The notes: generated by a model from the sequence alone, not told the origin. DNA of 64,000 nucleotides from an uncultured bacterium (GCA_949296425.1 CASFPN010000043.1:1-64000), one strand, 5' to 3'; counted from the first letter of the stretch, positions 26,026 through 34,914 are shown. Numbers and translations: made by a program.

Positions 26026-28737
26026 TTATAATTCTTTGAATTCTCGGTCAAAAAACCTCGTTCTTGTAATATTAAAAGTAACTTCGGGCGCAATTAAATT
26101 CATTAAAGTATCTGCTCTCAAGGCGGGAATTCCTGCCGTTACGGTACCGTCTTTGTTGTTAATTGCACATTGACCGGTTTTGAGTACTATAAACATATTC
26201 TCATCTTCAAATCTGTATGATTTAATTGATGGTTTGATGTCTGTTTTTTTTATTAAACCTTTTTTGTTTTTCTTCTCAATAAAAATTTCGTGAGAAGACA
26301 AAACTTTGTCTGTATTATAGCGTAAAGATTCAAAATCGTAAAGTGATTTATTTAAAATATCAATTTTATATTCTGCCCATTGAGCTGTTATATCAATGGC
26401 CGGAACGCTTTTTTCGGTTTTTACAATACTTATAATTTGAGATTGTTCCGGCAAAACTTTTTCCAATTTCATTTTTAATTCATCGGGTGAAATATTGTCA
26501 AAAAGATCAATATCGACGAGTTCGCATAGACTTTCGGCAAACAAAGGCAATGCAATACCCATTGAAATTTTCATCATAGGGCTGTATCCCAGTGAATAGG
26601 CTATATTTAAATCCGTTCTTGCAAGAGCCTTTAAAAAAGTATTTTGCCAGTCAAGATGTGACAGGTATTTTAAAATTCCTGTTTTAGTAAGTTTAATTCT
26701 GTATTTATAAATTTCTTTGTTATAGCCCTGACAGTTTTTCGGGTCTTTTATTTCAATTTTTATATTTTGGGCTTTTTCGCTTGCTTTAAAAGGTTTTGCA
26801 AGAACTTTACGGGTGTTTAAATTTTTGCAGACTCCGCAATTAACGCATTTTGTTTCACAGGTCGGGACAAAGGAGGACAGGAAGGCAGTAGGACAGGAAG
26901 GTAGGCTGCTTTTTTCTGAAATTTGCTTGCCCTCTTGACCTCTTGTCTTCTGGTCTTCTTTGACTGCTGTATTATATTCATTAACAAGCCAAGTCTTGTC
27001 CAATCCGACATTTATAAAGTCCCACGGCAGTGTCTCTTCTGTGGAATATTCATGCTGTGCAAGTTCTGCAAGGTTAATACCGAGGTCTTTAGCTGTTTCG
27101 TGCCAGATATCTTTATTAAAATATTCACCCCACGCATCTAAATAACATCCTTTTTTATAAAGATTTTCTATATATCTGCATAAATCTCTGTCACCTCTTG
27201 TCAAAACAGCTTCAATTTGTGAGGTCACGTCTTCATGATAATTTATTTTTAATCCTTTAATATGTTTTGTTTTATCTTTCAGATAATGTATATGTTCTCT
27301 GACTTTTTCTAAATCCATTTGCCCGCACCACTGGAAAGGTGTAAACGGTTTAGGTACAAAAATTGACAGGGTGCATGTTATATCAAGCCCGTGATTAAGC
27401 CCTTTCTCCCTCTTAATCTGTCTGCATTGGTATTTAATTTTACTGAGAAGATCAGCCATTTCATCCATATCTTCAATGGTTTCTGTCGGAAGCCCGCAGA
27501 TAAAGTAGAATTTAACTTTAGACCAGCCGTTTTCGTATAAAGTCAACACGGCATTTAGAATTTGTTCTTCTGTTATATTTTTCTTTATAACATTTCTGAG
27601 CCGTTGGCTTCCTGCCTCAGGGGCAAGTGTCATTGTGGATTTTCTAACACTTTGAACAAGGTTTGCAAGTTCAAGGTTAAAACCGTCAATACGCTGGCTC
27701 GGAAGTGATACTGATATTTTTTTCTCGTTAAAATCAAGTGCAAGTTCTTTTATAACTTCATTAATATTTTTATAATCGTTTGAAGAAAGCGACAAAAGAG
27801 AATATTCATCATATCCTGTATTTTTAACAAGTTCTTTTGCAATTTTTATAATATCTTCAGCTTCTCTTTCCCTTATGGGTAATGTAACATGACCAGGCTG
27901 GCAGAAACGGCACATCCTTCCGCAGCCTCTTCTTATTTCCACAACAGCCCTGTCTTGAACGGAAGTTGAAAAAGGAATGGGATAAGCTTTTAAAGCTGTG
28001 TCATATTTCAACTGTGCAATACGTCTAGTTACTGTGCCGCCGGTAAGTGCTGACCAACGACCGCAGGCAGAGGGCAGGATGTCAGCAGAACAGGAGGACA
28101 AACTCTTTTGATTTGAAATTAGCTCGTCTTGCGGCCTTCTTACCATCTGAACTTTCGTATCATAGCCGCACAATGCTTTTATTCTTTCATTTCTTGGCAG
28201 CCCTTTTGTTTTTTTTAAAATTTCACATACTTCAACAATACTATCTTCTCCGTCGCCTATCATGAAAACGTCTATAAAATCAGCAAGAGGCAATGGATTA
28301 AATGCGCAGGGACCTCCGGCAATTATAATAGGGTCATTGTTGTTTCGCATATCATTACGATACGGAATACCTGCCATTTCAAGCATTTTTAAAACAGTAG
28401 GGTATGCCATTTCATATTGGAGAGAAAATCCAACGGCATCAAAATCTTTAATCGGACGTTTGCTTTCAAGTCCGTAAAGTAAATCAGGATTAAAGTCCGG
28501 TTCGGGAGCATAAACTCTGTCGCACATACACCCTTGCTGACTGTTAATAAGAGCATATAAAATTCGGACTCCTAAATTGCTTATACCTATTTCATACTTA
28601 TCAGGAAATGCAAATGCAAATCGCATTTCAGCTTCATCAAAATTTTTGTTATATGAAAGAAATTCCCCTCCGACGTATTGATAGGGTTTGTTGCATTTAT
28701 ATAAGGCTTCGCGGTTTTCTCTGAAAAAACAGTTCAT
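26026..28737 (-). CDS. Radical-SAM protein (TIGR03960-like) fused to a DUF2344/TIGR03936-like domain
   Basis: 903 residues. The N-terminal part is a B12-binding-like domain, followed by a radical-SAM core with the cluster motif RRGCGRMCRFCQPG and LAPEAGSQRLRNVI. After about residue 650 comes a DUF2344 domain (YRIKLTKTGILKYLSHLDWQ, then GYSPMMKISMGIALPL). In many bacteria these two parts sit just upstream of the RNase E/G gene, as here; the biochemical role is not established. Two stretches look inserted and low-complexity: NQKSLSSCSADILPSACGRW before the radical-SAM core and roughly EDQKTRGQEGKQISEKSSLP before the DUF2344 part. Both resemble the window's intergenic repeats yet keep frame. Confidence 0.87.
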   Translation of the reverse strand: MNCFFRENREALYKCNKPYQYVGGEFLSYNKNFDEAEMRFAFAFPDKYEIGISNLGVRILYALINSQQGCMCDRVYAPEPDFNPDLLYGLESKRPIKDFDAVGFSLQYEMAYPTVLKMLEMAGIPYRNDMRNNNDPIIIAGGPCAFNPLPLADFIDVFMIGDGEDSIVEVCEILKKTKGLPRNERIKALCGYDTKVQMVRRPQDELISNQKSLSSCSADILPSACGRWSALTGGTVTRRIAQLKYDTALKAYPIPFSTSVQDRAVVEIRRGCGRMCRFCQPGHVTLPIREREAEDIIKIAKELVKNTGYDEYSLLSLSSNDYKNINEVIKELALDFNEKKISVSLPSQRIDGFNLELANLVQSVRKSTMTLAPEAGSQRLRNVIKKNITEEQILNAVLTLYENGWSKVKFYFICGLPTETIEDMDEMADLLSKIKYQCRQIKREKGLNHGLDITCTLSIFVPKPFTPFQWCGQMDLEKVREHIHYLKDKTKHIKGLKINYHEDVTSQIEAVLTRGDRDLCRYIENLYKKGCYLDAWGEYFNKDIWHETAKDLGINLAELAQHEYSTEETLPWDFINVGLDKTWLVNEYNTAVKEDQKTRGQEGKQISEKSSLPSCPTAFLSSFVPTCETKCVNCGVCKNLNTRKVLAKPFKASEKAQNIKIEIKDPKNCQGYNKEIYKYRIKLTKTGILKYLSHLDWQNTFLKALARTDLNIAYSLGYSPMMKISMGIALPLFAESLCELVDIDLFDNISPDELKMKLEKVLPEQSQIISIVKTEKSVPAIDITAQWAEYKIDILNKSLYDFESLRYNTDKVLSSHEIFIEKKNKKGLIKKTDIKPSIKSYRFEDENMFIVLKTGQCAINNKDGTVTAGIPALRADTLMNLIAPEVTFNITRTRFFDREFKEL

Positions 28738-29081
28738 TAAGCCAAATCCTCCGGGAAGTATTTTTCGATTTCGATAATAGTCCCGTCAAGAGTATTCTCT
28801 TCAAAAGATTTAATAAACCTGAAAAGTTCAGAGTTCGGCACATCGTAATTATAAAGTACGGTATCCCCTTTATATTCACGCATTACACGAACTATATAAT
28901 GACATTTTTGTGCGTATTTCTTTAAATGTTCAGGATTAAATTTGTTGCCGTTATGGTCTTTATCTATCCTAACATAGCTAAAACCTGCATAATATTTTAT
29001 TTTTTCTTTTACTTCCGGTGAAAAATCATTATTATGCTTTGAAAAAATATCAATGACTTTCTTGTTTATTTCATCGCTCAT
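28737..29081 (-). CDS. Conserved-looking hypothetical protein
   Basis: 114 residues, soluble, with mixed alpha/beta character (KIKYYAGFSYVRIDKDHNGN, YIVRVMREYKGDTVLYNYD). Its stop overlaps the start of the radical-SAM gene by one base, so it is the first gene of that minus-strand operon. No catalytic motif is recognisable and I do not know the family. Reading-frame length, operon position and codon usage similar to its neighbours support it as a real gene. Confidence 0.65.
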   Translation of the reverse strand: MSDEINKKVIDIFSKHNNDFSPEVKEKIKYYAGFSYVRIDKDHNGNKFNPEHLKKYAQKCHYIVRVMREYKGDTVLYNYDVPNSELFRFIKSFEENTLDGTIIEIEKYFPEDLA

Positions 29082-29138
29082 ATTTTTATTAAACTATATT
29101 TTGAAAGTCATGTCTAAATATTAAGAAAAATTATAATT

Positions 29139-29453
29139 TTATTTGTTTTTTTTAGCGTAATCAGTATATTCTTTTATAAAATCAATAATTTCCAGCGCGA
29201 GTTGTTTTCTTATATCTAACGGGGCATTTTTAAGATATTCCATAGCATGCGAAACTTTAATATTTTTATCGTACCACCTGCGCATAATATAGTTGTACTG
29301 ATCGTCAAGAGACATTTCAATATTGAAATCAATATCTTTTAATCTGTCAATAATAAAGTCAGCACAACGAACCTGAATGTATTCTTCAGCTTTTTCAAGT
29401 TTATCAACTGCCCTGCTTACAACAGGGTCAATATCATACCAACGCTTTTTCAT
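29139..29453 (-). CDS. RWYD-repeat protein, paralogue 1
   Basis: 104 residues made of two repeats, each opening with RWYD (KKRWYDIDPVVSRAVDKLEK and RRWYDKNIKVSHAMEYLKNA) and continuing into a helix rich in Ala and Ile. The preferred start is the ATG at 29453, next to the first repeat, although an in-frame TTG lies upstream. The neighbour at 29493-29798 has the same plan. No membrane segment or catalytic motif is present, so it is probably a small helical cytoplasmic protein. I do not recognise the family. Confidence 0.65.
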   Translation of the reverse strand: MKKRWYDIDPVVSRAVDKLEKAEEYIQVRCADFIIDRLKDIDFNIEMSLDDQYNYIMRRWYDKNIKVSHAMEYLKNAPLDIRKQLALEIIDFIKEYTDYAKKNK

Positions 29454-29492
29454 ACATTCATAATACAAATTTTTTTACGTTCTGTCAATATA

Positions 29493-29798
29493 TCAGACTA
29501 AGGCTTCTTTTTGGTTTTTATAAGCTAGAACTTCTAAAGAAACCTCTTTTTGTATATCCTTTGATGTTTCTTTCAAGTAAGAAAAAGCTCTTGAAATGAT
29601 TTCGTTTTCATCATACCATCTTGTATGCTTGTTAATAAGATTATTTATTGCGGAATTTTTAATATACTCCATATTAACATCTTTCTCTTTAATTGCCTTT
29701 ATAATGTAGTCAGCATAATCAAGTTGTGCGTCAGGGGCTGCACACTCAATCATACTAATGGCCATGCAAACATCAGGCTCAATATCATACCAGCGCAT
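29493..29798 (-). CDS. RWYD-repeat protein, paralogue 2
   Basis: 101 residues with two repeats (MRWYDIEPDVCMAISMIECA and TRWYDENEIISRAFSYLKET). I start at the ATG at 29798 because GGAGG lies 8 nt upstream and the first repeat begins at once, as in the neighbouring paralogue. The two proteins clearly share an ancestor and each arose from an internal duplication. Adjacent tandem paralogues of this size are often accessory genes, but nothing here shows the function. Confidence 0.65.
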   Translation of the reverse strand: MRWYDIEPDVCMAISMIECAAPDAQLDYADYIIKAIKEKDVNMEYIKNSAINNLINKHTRWYDENEIISRAFSYLKETSKDIQKEVSLEVLAYKNQKEALV

Positions 29799-29909
29799 TT
29801 CAGCTTCCTCCATATCAATGTACAAATTTATTATGCCCAAATTTGAATAAAATAAAACAATACATTTTGAAAATTTTTACATTTTTTGTACTTTATTCTA
29901 TAAATGTTG

Positions 29910-29915
29910 TATAAT
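29910..29915 (+). promoter_or_regulatory. -10 box 6 nt before the ATG at 29922 (leaderless)
   Basis: TATAAT at 29910-29915, then 6 nt to the start codon. TTGTAC lies 18 nt upstream as a possible -35 box. No Shine-Dalgarno is present. Confidence 0.55.
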
Positions 29916-29921
29916 TTTGGT

Positions 29922-31076
29922 ATGAAAAAAATAGTTGCTTTATTAATGTTAACGGCTTTTCTTTGTTCAAATACCGCTGTTTATTCTGAGGTATTGGAAG
30001 GTCATGCTGAAAAAAATGATACTTATGAACAGCGACTTCAAAAAGAATTATTCACAGGTGAGGTTGAACACCTTGAAAGAAAAGATATAATTAATATGAC
30101 TGTATCACAGGTTCTTGATAGTAACTTGAATATTGAAGGCGATGAATTTTTTGCGGAAGTAACAGATGAGGTCAAAGGCGACAAGGGTGTGATTATTCCT
30201 AAAGGTACAATTGCACACGGAAGAATAACACAAACAGGAGATCCGCAAAGGCTGGGACGTCAAGGGTGGATTGCACTTGATTTTGATTATCTGGTAACAC
30301 CTGACGGCCGTGAAATCCCTATTGAAGGTAAAATGTCCACGAAACTTCATCCGGTTGCTGAGGCTTCAAAAATAGTTGCCCAGGATATCGGATATACCCT
30401 TGCTGGCGGAGCTGTGGGAGGCTTTTTAGCTTTAAACTGGCTAGGGTTAGAAGCTGCTATTGCATCTCAAGGGTATACTTTAGCCGGTGGTGCCGCAATC
30501 GGCGGAGCCGTTGGACTTGGTATGGCGTTAATTCGTAAAGGCAATGATGTATTGATCGCCCCCGGCGATCAAATAAGAGTTAAAATAAATACGTCAGTAC
30601 CCCTTCCTGTTTACAAAGAAACTGCACTTATGCAGCATGAATTATTTTACCCGGGGCTTGACATTCATATAAGTGATATCAGGCATGAAAAAGATCCTTT
30701 TGGTGAAGTTAATACCATTACTTTGACTGTTATGATTTCTAATATGTCAGATAAAACTTTTTCAGGGCTTGATATGGGGCTGGTGAATGATTATAATGCA
30801 GTGTTCCGTCCGTCTATTTTTGGCGATACGAAACTTATGTTCAAGCAGATAAAACCCGGTGACAAATTTGTCGGCAATGTTTCTTTTGCGGTTGACAATA
30901 TTGATAGAAAATTCTGGTTGACATTTTATGATCGCAGAACAGGGACTGCTTTAACGAAAATTTCTGTTGACAATGCTTATAGAAAAGTTTCTGACAGAAC
31001 CAAAAAGAAAAATTTAAGGTTGAGAAAGAAAAAGACAAATTTTAAGAAAGAGGAAGATTTGCTCAATATTCAGTGA
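29922..31076 (+). CDS. Exported protein with glycine-zipper segments
   Basis: 384 residues with a Sec signal peptide (MKKIVALLMLTAFLCSNTAV, cleavage probably after VYS). The mature protein has a region resembling TrbI/PilZ-like beta domains (GDKGVIIPKGTIAHGRITQT) and two glycine-zipper hydrophobic segments (YTLAGGAVGGFLALNWLG and YTLAGGAAIGGAVGLGMAL), often seen in envelope proteins. The C-terminal tail is very basic (RTKKKNLRLRKKKTNFKKEE). It is probably periplasmic or envelope-associated. I start at 29922; the upstream in-frame ATG would lie over the -10 box. Function unknown. Confidence 0.75.
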   Translation: MKKIVALLMLTAFLCSNTAVYSEVLEGHAEKNDTYEQRLQKELFTGEVEHLERKDIINMTVSQVLDSNLNIEGDEFFAEVTDEVKGDKGVIIPKGTIAHGRITQTGDPQRLGRQGWIALDFDYLVTPDGREIPIEGKMSTKLHPVAEASKIVAQDIGYTLAGGAVGGFLALNWLGLEAAIASQGYTLAGGAAIGGAVGLGMALIRKGNDVLIAPGDQIRVKINTSVPLPVYKETALMQHELFYPGLDIHISDIRHEKDPFGEVNTITLTVMISNMSDKTFSGLDMGLVNDYNAVFRPSIFGDTKLMFKQIKPGDKFVGNVSFAVDNIDRKFWLTFYDRRTGTALTKISVDNAYRKVSDRTKKKNLRLRKKKTNFKKEEDLLNIQ

Positions 31077-31167
31077 TTGTAACGTTTTTGTTATCAGTAT
31101 GTTGAATTCTGAAATTTTTATGTTACAATGTTAGTAATTAGTAGAAGTAAAGAAAGTAGAGGAACTT

Positions 31168-31509
31168 ATGGTGTGCGGTAAACTTGAAATAGATATATTA
31201 AACTCCTTCTGGCAGATGACAGAAGATGATGAAGACAGAGATATTTCTATTCAGGATATAGTTGATGATTTATCTTCAAATGGTATTCAAAGAGCTTATA
31301 CCACAATAAAAACCGTTATGGACAGATTAACCACAAAATCAATTCTGGTTCGTTACAAGGTCGGAAAAAAATTCTTTTATAAAGCTGCCATGAGTAAAAA
31401 AGAAATGGCATCAGAAGCTGTAAAAACTGTTGCTGCACAGTTTTTTGACGGTGATTATGTTAAACTTATTAAGTTTGCGGAAAGTGAAATTGAAGACTTG
31501 TTAGTATAA
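31168..31509 (+). CDS. BlaI/MecI-family winged-helix regulator
   Basis: 113 residues with the BlaI-type winged helix (LEIDILNSFWQM, then AYTTIKTVMDRLTTKSILVRYKVGKKFFYKA), and a short C-terminal helix for dimerisation. BlaI proteins repress target operons and are released by proteolysis through a BlaR sensor; no sensor is nearby. GAGGAA precedes the ATG. The next gene starts 1 nt after its stop, so the three genes 31168-32937 probably form an operon. Some BlaI-like proteins control copper or stress genes, so the signal is open. Confidence 0.85.
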   Translation: MVCGKLEIDILNSFWQMTEDDEDRDISIQDIVDDLSSNGIQRAYTTIKTVMDRLTTKSILVRYKVGKKFFYKAAMSKKEMASEAVKTVAAQFFDGDYVKLIKFAESEIEDLLV

Positions 31510-31510
31510 T

Positions 31511-31882
31511 ATGAGTGGTTTTGAAGATAGGGTTTTAGTCGCAAACCTGATAAGACAGGTTTTAATTTCTCGTATGTGTGTAAGAGAAGCTATTTTGAAA
31601 TTTCCGCGTGATACCGAAGATAAAAGTATTCATGCGGCTTATCATGCTCTTGTGCATTACGAAGCAGATGAAGATTTGAGAAATCGTGATAATTTATATA
31701 GAGAAGAACAGGATGATTACCTTGAATTTCTTTCAAATCTTCTTGAAAACGGAGAGGACTTGCCTGAAAATATTATTCAAAACTACGAAAAATATTATGA
31801 ATGTGCTAATATTCCTCATGAGAAAAATGCAAGAGGTTTTTTTAAAGGATTTTTTAAATTTTTGAATATCAAGGATAATTAG
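31511..31882 (+). CDS. Hypothetical protein in BlaI-type operon
   Basis: 123 residues, acidic and mainly helical (VLVANLIRQVLISRMCVREA, then SIHAAYHALVHYEADEDLR). There is no signal peptide or membrane span. It begins 1 nt after the BlaI-like gene stop and is followed at 11 nt by an exported protein with its own Shine-Dalgarno, so it is likely co-expressed. I do not recognise the family and no catalytic motif is visible. Confidence 0.7.
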   Translation: MSGFEDRVLVANLIRQVLISRMCVREAILKFPRDTEDKSIHAAYHALVHYEADEDLRNRDNLYREEQDDYLEFLSNLLENGEDLPENIIQNYEKYYECANIPHEKNARGFFKGFFKFLNIKDN

Positions 31883-31893
31883 AAGGAGAGTAT

Positions 31894-32937
31894 ATGAAAA
31901 AATTATTTGCATTATTTACAATACTTATGTTAGCAGGTGGATGCGCCTTCGCCAGAACCGCGGAAACGCTTGATGTTTTGCCGTTATTTAATTCAAAATC
32001 GGTGCAGCAAAACAGGTTATGGGTAGGAACTTTTCAGCTTGTTTGGAATGATTTAATGGACGGAATTGTTAAAGGTTCCGTAAAATTTGTTGATTACAAA
32101 TCACCCCTTGCCAAAGAGCTGAACAAACAAACATTTAAGGCTGATGATTTGTCGGAAGATTCTTATTATAAAACCTTTGGAGAAACATCTCCCGAACTTA
32201 AAGCTGAAATTGAAAAGGCGCTTAAAGAAAAATTCGGAGAGACAAGTGATATTCTGAACTCATTTGATTGGACTCCCGCCAAAGGTAAGTTCTTTATTTA
32301 TGCAATGCTGAAAAAAGATTTTAAATTTCTGACAGCATTTGATAAACTAAAACCTGCAAGATTTGCCCGTTCTTTCAAAAAGGTTGACTATTTCGGAATA
32401 GATAAAAACAGTGACAAAATCCTTGATAAAATGGTTCACGTTATGTTTTATAACTCCTCAAACGATTTTGCAATTTCCGTAACAACTCAGGGAAAAGATA
32501 TATTGTATCTTTACAGGACAGATGATAATAAGAACTTTGAAAGATTGTATGCTGATATGTTTATGAAAAAAGCAAAATATGACGGTACACGAGAATTTCA
32601 GGCAAAGGATGAACTAAAAGTGCCTGACATAAACCTTTACAGTGAAAAATCTTTTGATGAATTATGTAATCATCCTATAAAAGATACAGATATAACTATT
32701 GATAAAGCATTAGAAACTGTTGAATTTAAAATGAGTAATGAAGGTGTTAAACTAAAATCGGAAGCTGCTATTGCAACAACAATGTCAATGCCTATTCCGG
32801 TTAAGAAGATTAAACCTCGCAAATTTTACTTTGATGACACATTTGTTTTATTCCTTCAGGAATCTGATAAAGATATGCCATATTTTGCATTAAGAGTAAA
32901 TGATGTTTCATTAATAAATAAAACAGGAAGAAATTAA
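31894..32937 (+). CDS. Exported protein of unknown function
   Basis: 347 residues with a signal peptide, MKKLFALFTILMLAGGCAFA; the Cys at 17 could be a lipobox (LAGGC) or cleavage could follow AFA. The body reads DVLPLFNSKSVQQNRLWVGTFQLVWNDL, and TFVLFLQESDKDMPYFALRVNDV near the C-terminus, which resembles the ends of serpin-like proteins (a conserved core strand then a C-terminal FxLREsxtxxxLFxGRV-like region), but the similarity is loose and I do not assign it. AGGAGAG precedes the ATG. It is the last gene of the BlaI-type operon; a 17-bp inverted repeat starts at its stop codon. Confidence 0.7.
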   Translation: MKKLFALFTILMLAGGCAFARTAETLDVLPLFNSKSVQQNRLWVGTFQLVWNDLMDGIVKGSVKFVDYKSPLAKELNKQTFKADDLSEDSYYKTFGETSPELKAEIEKALKEKFGETSDILNSFDWTPAKGKFFIYAMLKKDFKFLTAFDKLKPARFARSFKKVDYFGIDKNSDKILDKMVHVMFYNSSNDFAISVTTQGKDILYLYRTDDNKNFERLYADMFMKKAKYDGTREFQAKDELKVPDINLYSEKSFDELCNHPIKDTDITIDKALETVEFKMSNEGVKLKSEAAIATTMSMPIPVKKIKPRKFYFDDTFVLFLQESDKDMPYFALRVNDVSLINKTGRN

Positions 32938-33366
32938 CATAAGAGATGTTATCGGAAGCGAACCAATCTGCTAAAGACACCTTGTTGGTACTTTCTTGTA
33001 CCGACAAGCGGATTGCGAGCAGAGGCTGGAGTGGCGGATGCGTTGAGCATTCGGCACGCAATGCCGTTAATAGCGAGCAACCAAGTGAAAGTACCGCAAA
33101 GAAACTCCCGGCAGTCACTCCGTTCACTAATCAATTGTAATTGCTCAACTCAAGCCGGCTAAACTCGCTTATACGTCACCATGAATTTGTTTCAAGGTCT
33201 AATTAATTTTACGCTCAAACAATAGCCGGCTTTGTTGTTGTTTCGCAAACATTGATTGTTCACTACGTTAAATGCCGGATTATTTTTCTATTTTTCGTGC
33301 GCTTCGCGCACTGTAATGACTTATTCTCCTATTTACTTATTATCTTCAAATAACATCTCTTATGTT
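32936..33366. mobile_element. MITE-like element with 17-bp terminal inverted repeats
   Basis: AACATAAGAGATGTTAT (32936-32952) and its exact reverse complement (33350-33366) bound a 431-bp segment that is clearly GC-richer than its surroundings. Inside are a strong hairpin (CTTGTTGGTAC/GTACCGACAAG, 32982-33009, one G-T pair) and GTGCGC-TTC-GCGCAC near 33305. No transposase is encoded; the frames inside are short and unconvincing. No target-site duplication is evident. It accounts for most of the 465-nt gap before radA. A frame through its right end can be joined to radA upstream but has no start signals. Confidence 0.6.
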
Positions 33367-33390
33367 GCAAATATAAAATTATTTTTGTCG

Positions 33391-33396
33391 TATAAT
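33391..33396 (+). promoter_or_regulatory. -10 box 6 nt before radA ATG (leaderless)
   Basis: TATAAT at 33391-33396 with CAATAT then the ATG at 33403; no Shine-Dalgarno. Confidence 0.55.
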
Positions 33397-33402
33397 CAAT
33401 AT

Positions 33403-34770
33403 ATGGCAAAAGTTAAATCAAAATGGGTTTGTACGGAATGCGGCTATGAAACAGCCGGTTATTTAGGGAAATGTCCTGAATGCGGAGCATGGGGAAGTTT
33501 GGTTGAAGAAGTTCAATTCGCATCAAAACTTCAGCCGCAGGTTCAGGACGAGTTTATTAATAAAGAAAAGCCGGAACTTTTAAAAGATATTCATATAGGA
33601 GAAGAAGTCAGAGTTTCAACAAATATTTCTGAGTTTGACAGAATTTTAGGCGGCGGGTTGGTTCAAGGTTCTTTGGTTTTAATTGCAGGAGATCCGGGAA
33701 TCGGTAAATCAACAATTCTTTTACAAACAAGCGGTGAACTCTGTAAAAATAATAAAAAGGTTCTGTATGTTTCCGCGGAGGAAAGCGCAAGCCAGTTAAA
33801 ATTGCGTGCTCAAAGACTTTCAATAACTTCTGATAATCTTTATGTTTACCCGCAGACTTTGATGGAAAATATTAAAAATCAGATAGAAGATCTTACCCCT
33901 GATGTTGTTGTTATAGACAGTATTCAGGCAATTTATTCCCAAAATGTTGCAAGCTCTGCCGGAAGCGTTTCGCAAATAAGAGAATGCACAAACCTTTTAA
34001 TGCATATCGCAAAATCAAAGAATATAACAATTGTTGTAATCGGTCATGTTACCAAAGAAGGTAATATCGCAGGGCCGAAAGTCCTTGAACACATGGTTGA
34101 TACCGTAATTTATTTTGAAGGAGATAAATATAAATCTTACAGAATGTTGAGGGCAATGAAAAACCGTTTTGGAAATACATCTGAGGTTGGAATTTTCGAA
34201 ATGAATTCTGACGGACTTAAATGTGTGACAAATCCTAATGAATTATTTTTAAATGAGCGTTCTCAAGTATCTGTTCCTGGAAGCGCTATAGTTGTTACAA
34301 ATGAAGGTACACGTCCTCTTTTGGTTGAGATTCAGGCGCTTGTTGGGACAACTCCTTACCCTACGCCAAGACGTGTTACAAATGGTGTTGATACAAGCAG
34401 AGTTTTACAGATTTTGGCTGTACTTGAAAAGCGTGTAGGGTTAAACCTTTCCAAACAGGATGTTTATGTAAATGTAATGGGCGGGATTGATGTGTCGGAG
34501 CCGTCTGCTGATTTAGGGATTGCTCTTGCTGTCGCAACGTGTGCACGCGATGTTGTTGTAGATCCGCAAACAGTCATAATAGGTGAAATTGGTTTGTCCG
34601 GAGAAATTCATCCTGTTAATAATATTGAAAAACGTTTAAATGAAGCTGTAATGACGGGATTTAAAAAGGCAATAATCCCTTATGCAAACAGGATAGAAGA
34701 TGAACGCATTGAAATAGTTCCTGTAAAACGTCTAATAGATGCAATTACAGCATGTGTTTCTGCTCAGTAG
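33403..34770 (+). CDS. radA: DNA repair protein RadA (Sms)
   Basis: 455 residues, the usual RadA length, which decides the start at 33403. The N-terminal zinc finger uses C10, C13, C24 and C27. Then come the Walker A motif GDPGIGKST, Walker B VVIDSIQAIYS, the RadA-specific KNRFG (in RAMKNRFGNTSEVG) and a C-terminal Lon-protease-like domain (GGIDVSEPSADLGIALAVAT). RadA is a DnaB-like helicase that extends recombination intermediates during repair and natural transformation. A frame extends 49 codons further upstream across the inverted-repeat element, but it has no plausible start signals. Confidence 0.95.
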   Translation: MAKVKSKWVCTECGYETAGYLGKCPECGAWGSLVEEVQFASKLQPQVQDEFINKEKPELLKDIHIGEEVRVSTNISEFDRILGGGLVQGSLVLIAGDPGIGKSTILLQTSGELCKNNKKVLYVSAEESASQLKLRAQRLSITSDNLYVYPQTLMENIKNQIEDLTPDVVVIDSIQAIYSQNVASSAGSVSQIRECTNLLMHIAKSKNITIVVIGHVTKEGNIAGPKVLEHMVDTVIYFEGDKYKSYRMLRAMKNRFGNTSEVGIFEMNSDGLKCVTNPNELFLNERSQVSVPGSAIVVTNEGTRPLLVEIQALVGTTPYPTPRRVTNGVDTSRVLQILAVLEKRVGLNLSKQDVYVNVMGGIDVSEPSADLGIALAVATCARDVVVDPQTVIIGEIGLSGEIHPVNNIEKRLNEAVMTGFKKAIIPYANRIEDERIEIVPVKRLIDAITACVSAQ

Positions 34771-34790
34771 TTTGTGCGAATTTAAAAATT

Positions 34791-34845
34791 AAACATAACC
34801 TTCCTAGCAAAGGGAGGGAGAACGCGTAAGCGGTGGAGATAATTC
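34791..34845 (+). repeat. REP-like repeat R1 near DUF559 gene
   Basis: AACCTTCCTAGCAAAGGGAG followed by GGAGAACGCGTAAGCGGTGG. Two hairpins (CCTTCC/GGGAGG-type and GCGTAAGC). Same family as R2 and R3. Confidence 0.7.
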
Positions 34846-34860
34846 CAAACAAAAAAGAAT

Positions 34861-34913
34861 AAACATAACCTCCCTTGTAAAGGGAGGAGGACCGCGTAAG
34901 CGGTGGAGGAATT
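34861..34913 (+). repeat. REP-like repeat R2, supplies the DUF559 ribosome site
   Basis: CCTCCC-TTGTAAA-GGGAGG then ACCGC-GTAA-GCGGT (a GNRA-type loop). The GGAGGAA at its end is the Shine-Dalgarno of the gene at 34915. Confidence 0.75.
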
Positions 34914-34914
34914 T

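Noticed and set aside
29493-29840. A longer start for the second RWYD-repeat protein
   Set aside because: GGAGG is well placed for the ATG at 29798, and the first repeat begins there as in the paralogue.
32946-33140. Short frames on both strands inside the 431-bp element
   Set aside because: They lack ribosome sites, fall within hairpins and repeats, and overlap one another; no protein family is recognisable.
33256-33402. A 49-codon upstream extension of radA
   Set aside because: It runs through the inverted-repeat element, has no ribosome site, and RadA proteins begin at the zinc finger; the ATG at 33403 has a -10 box at leaderless distance.
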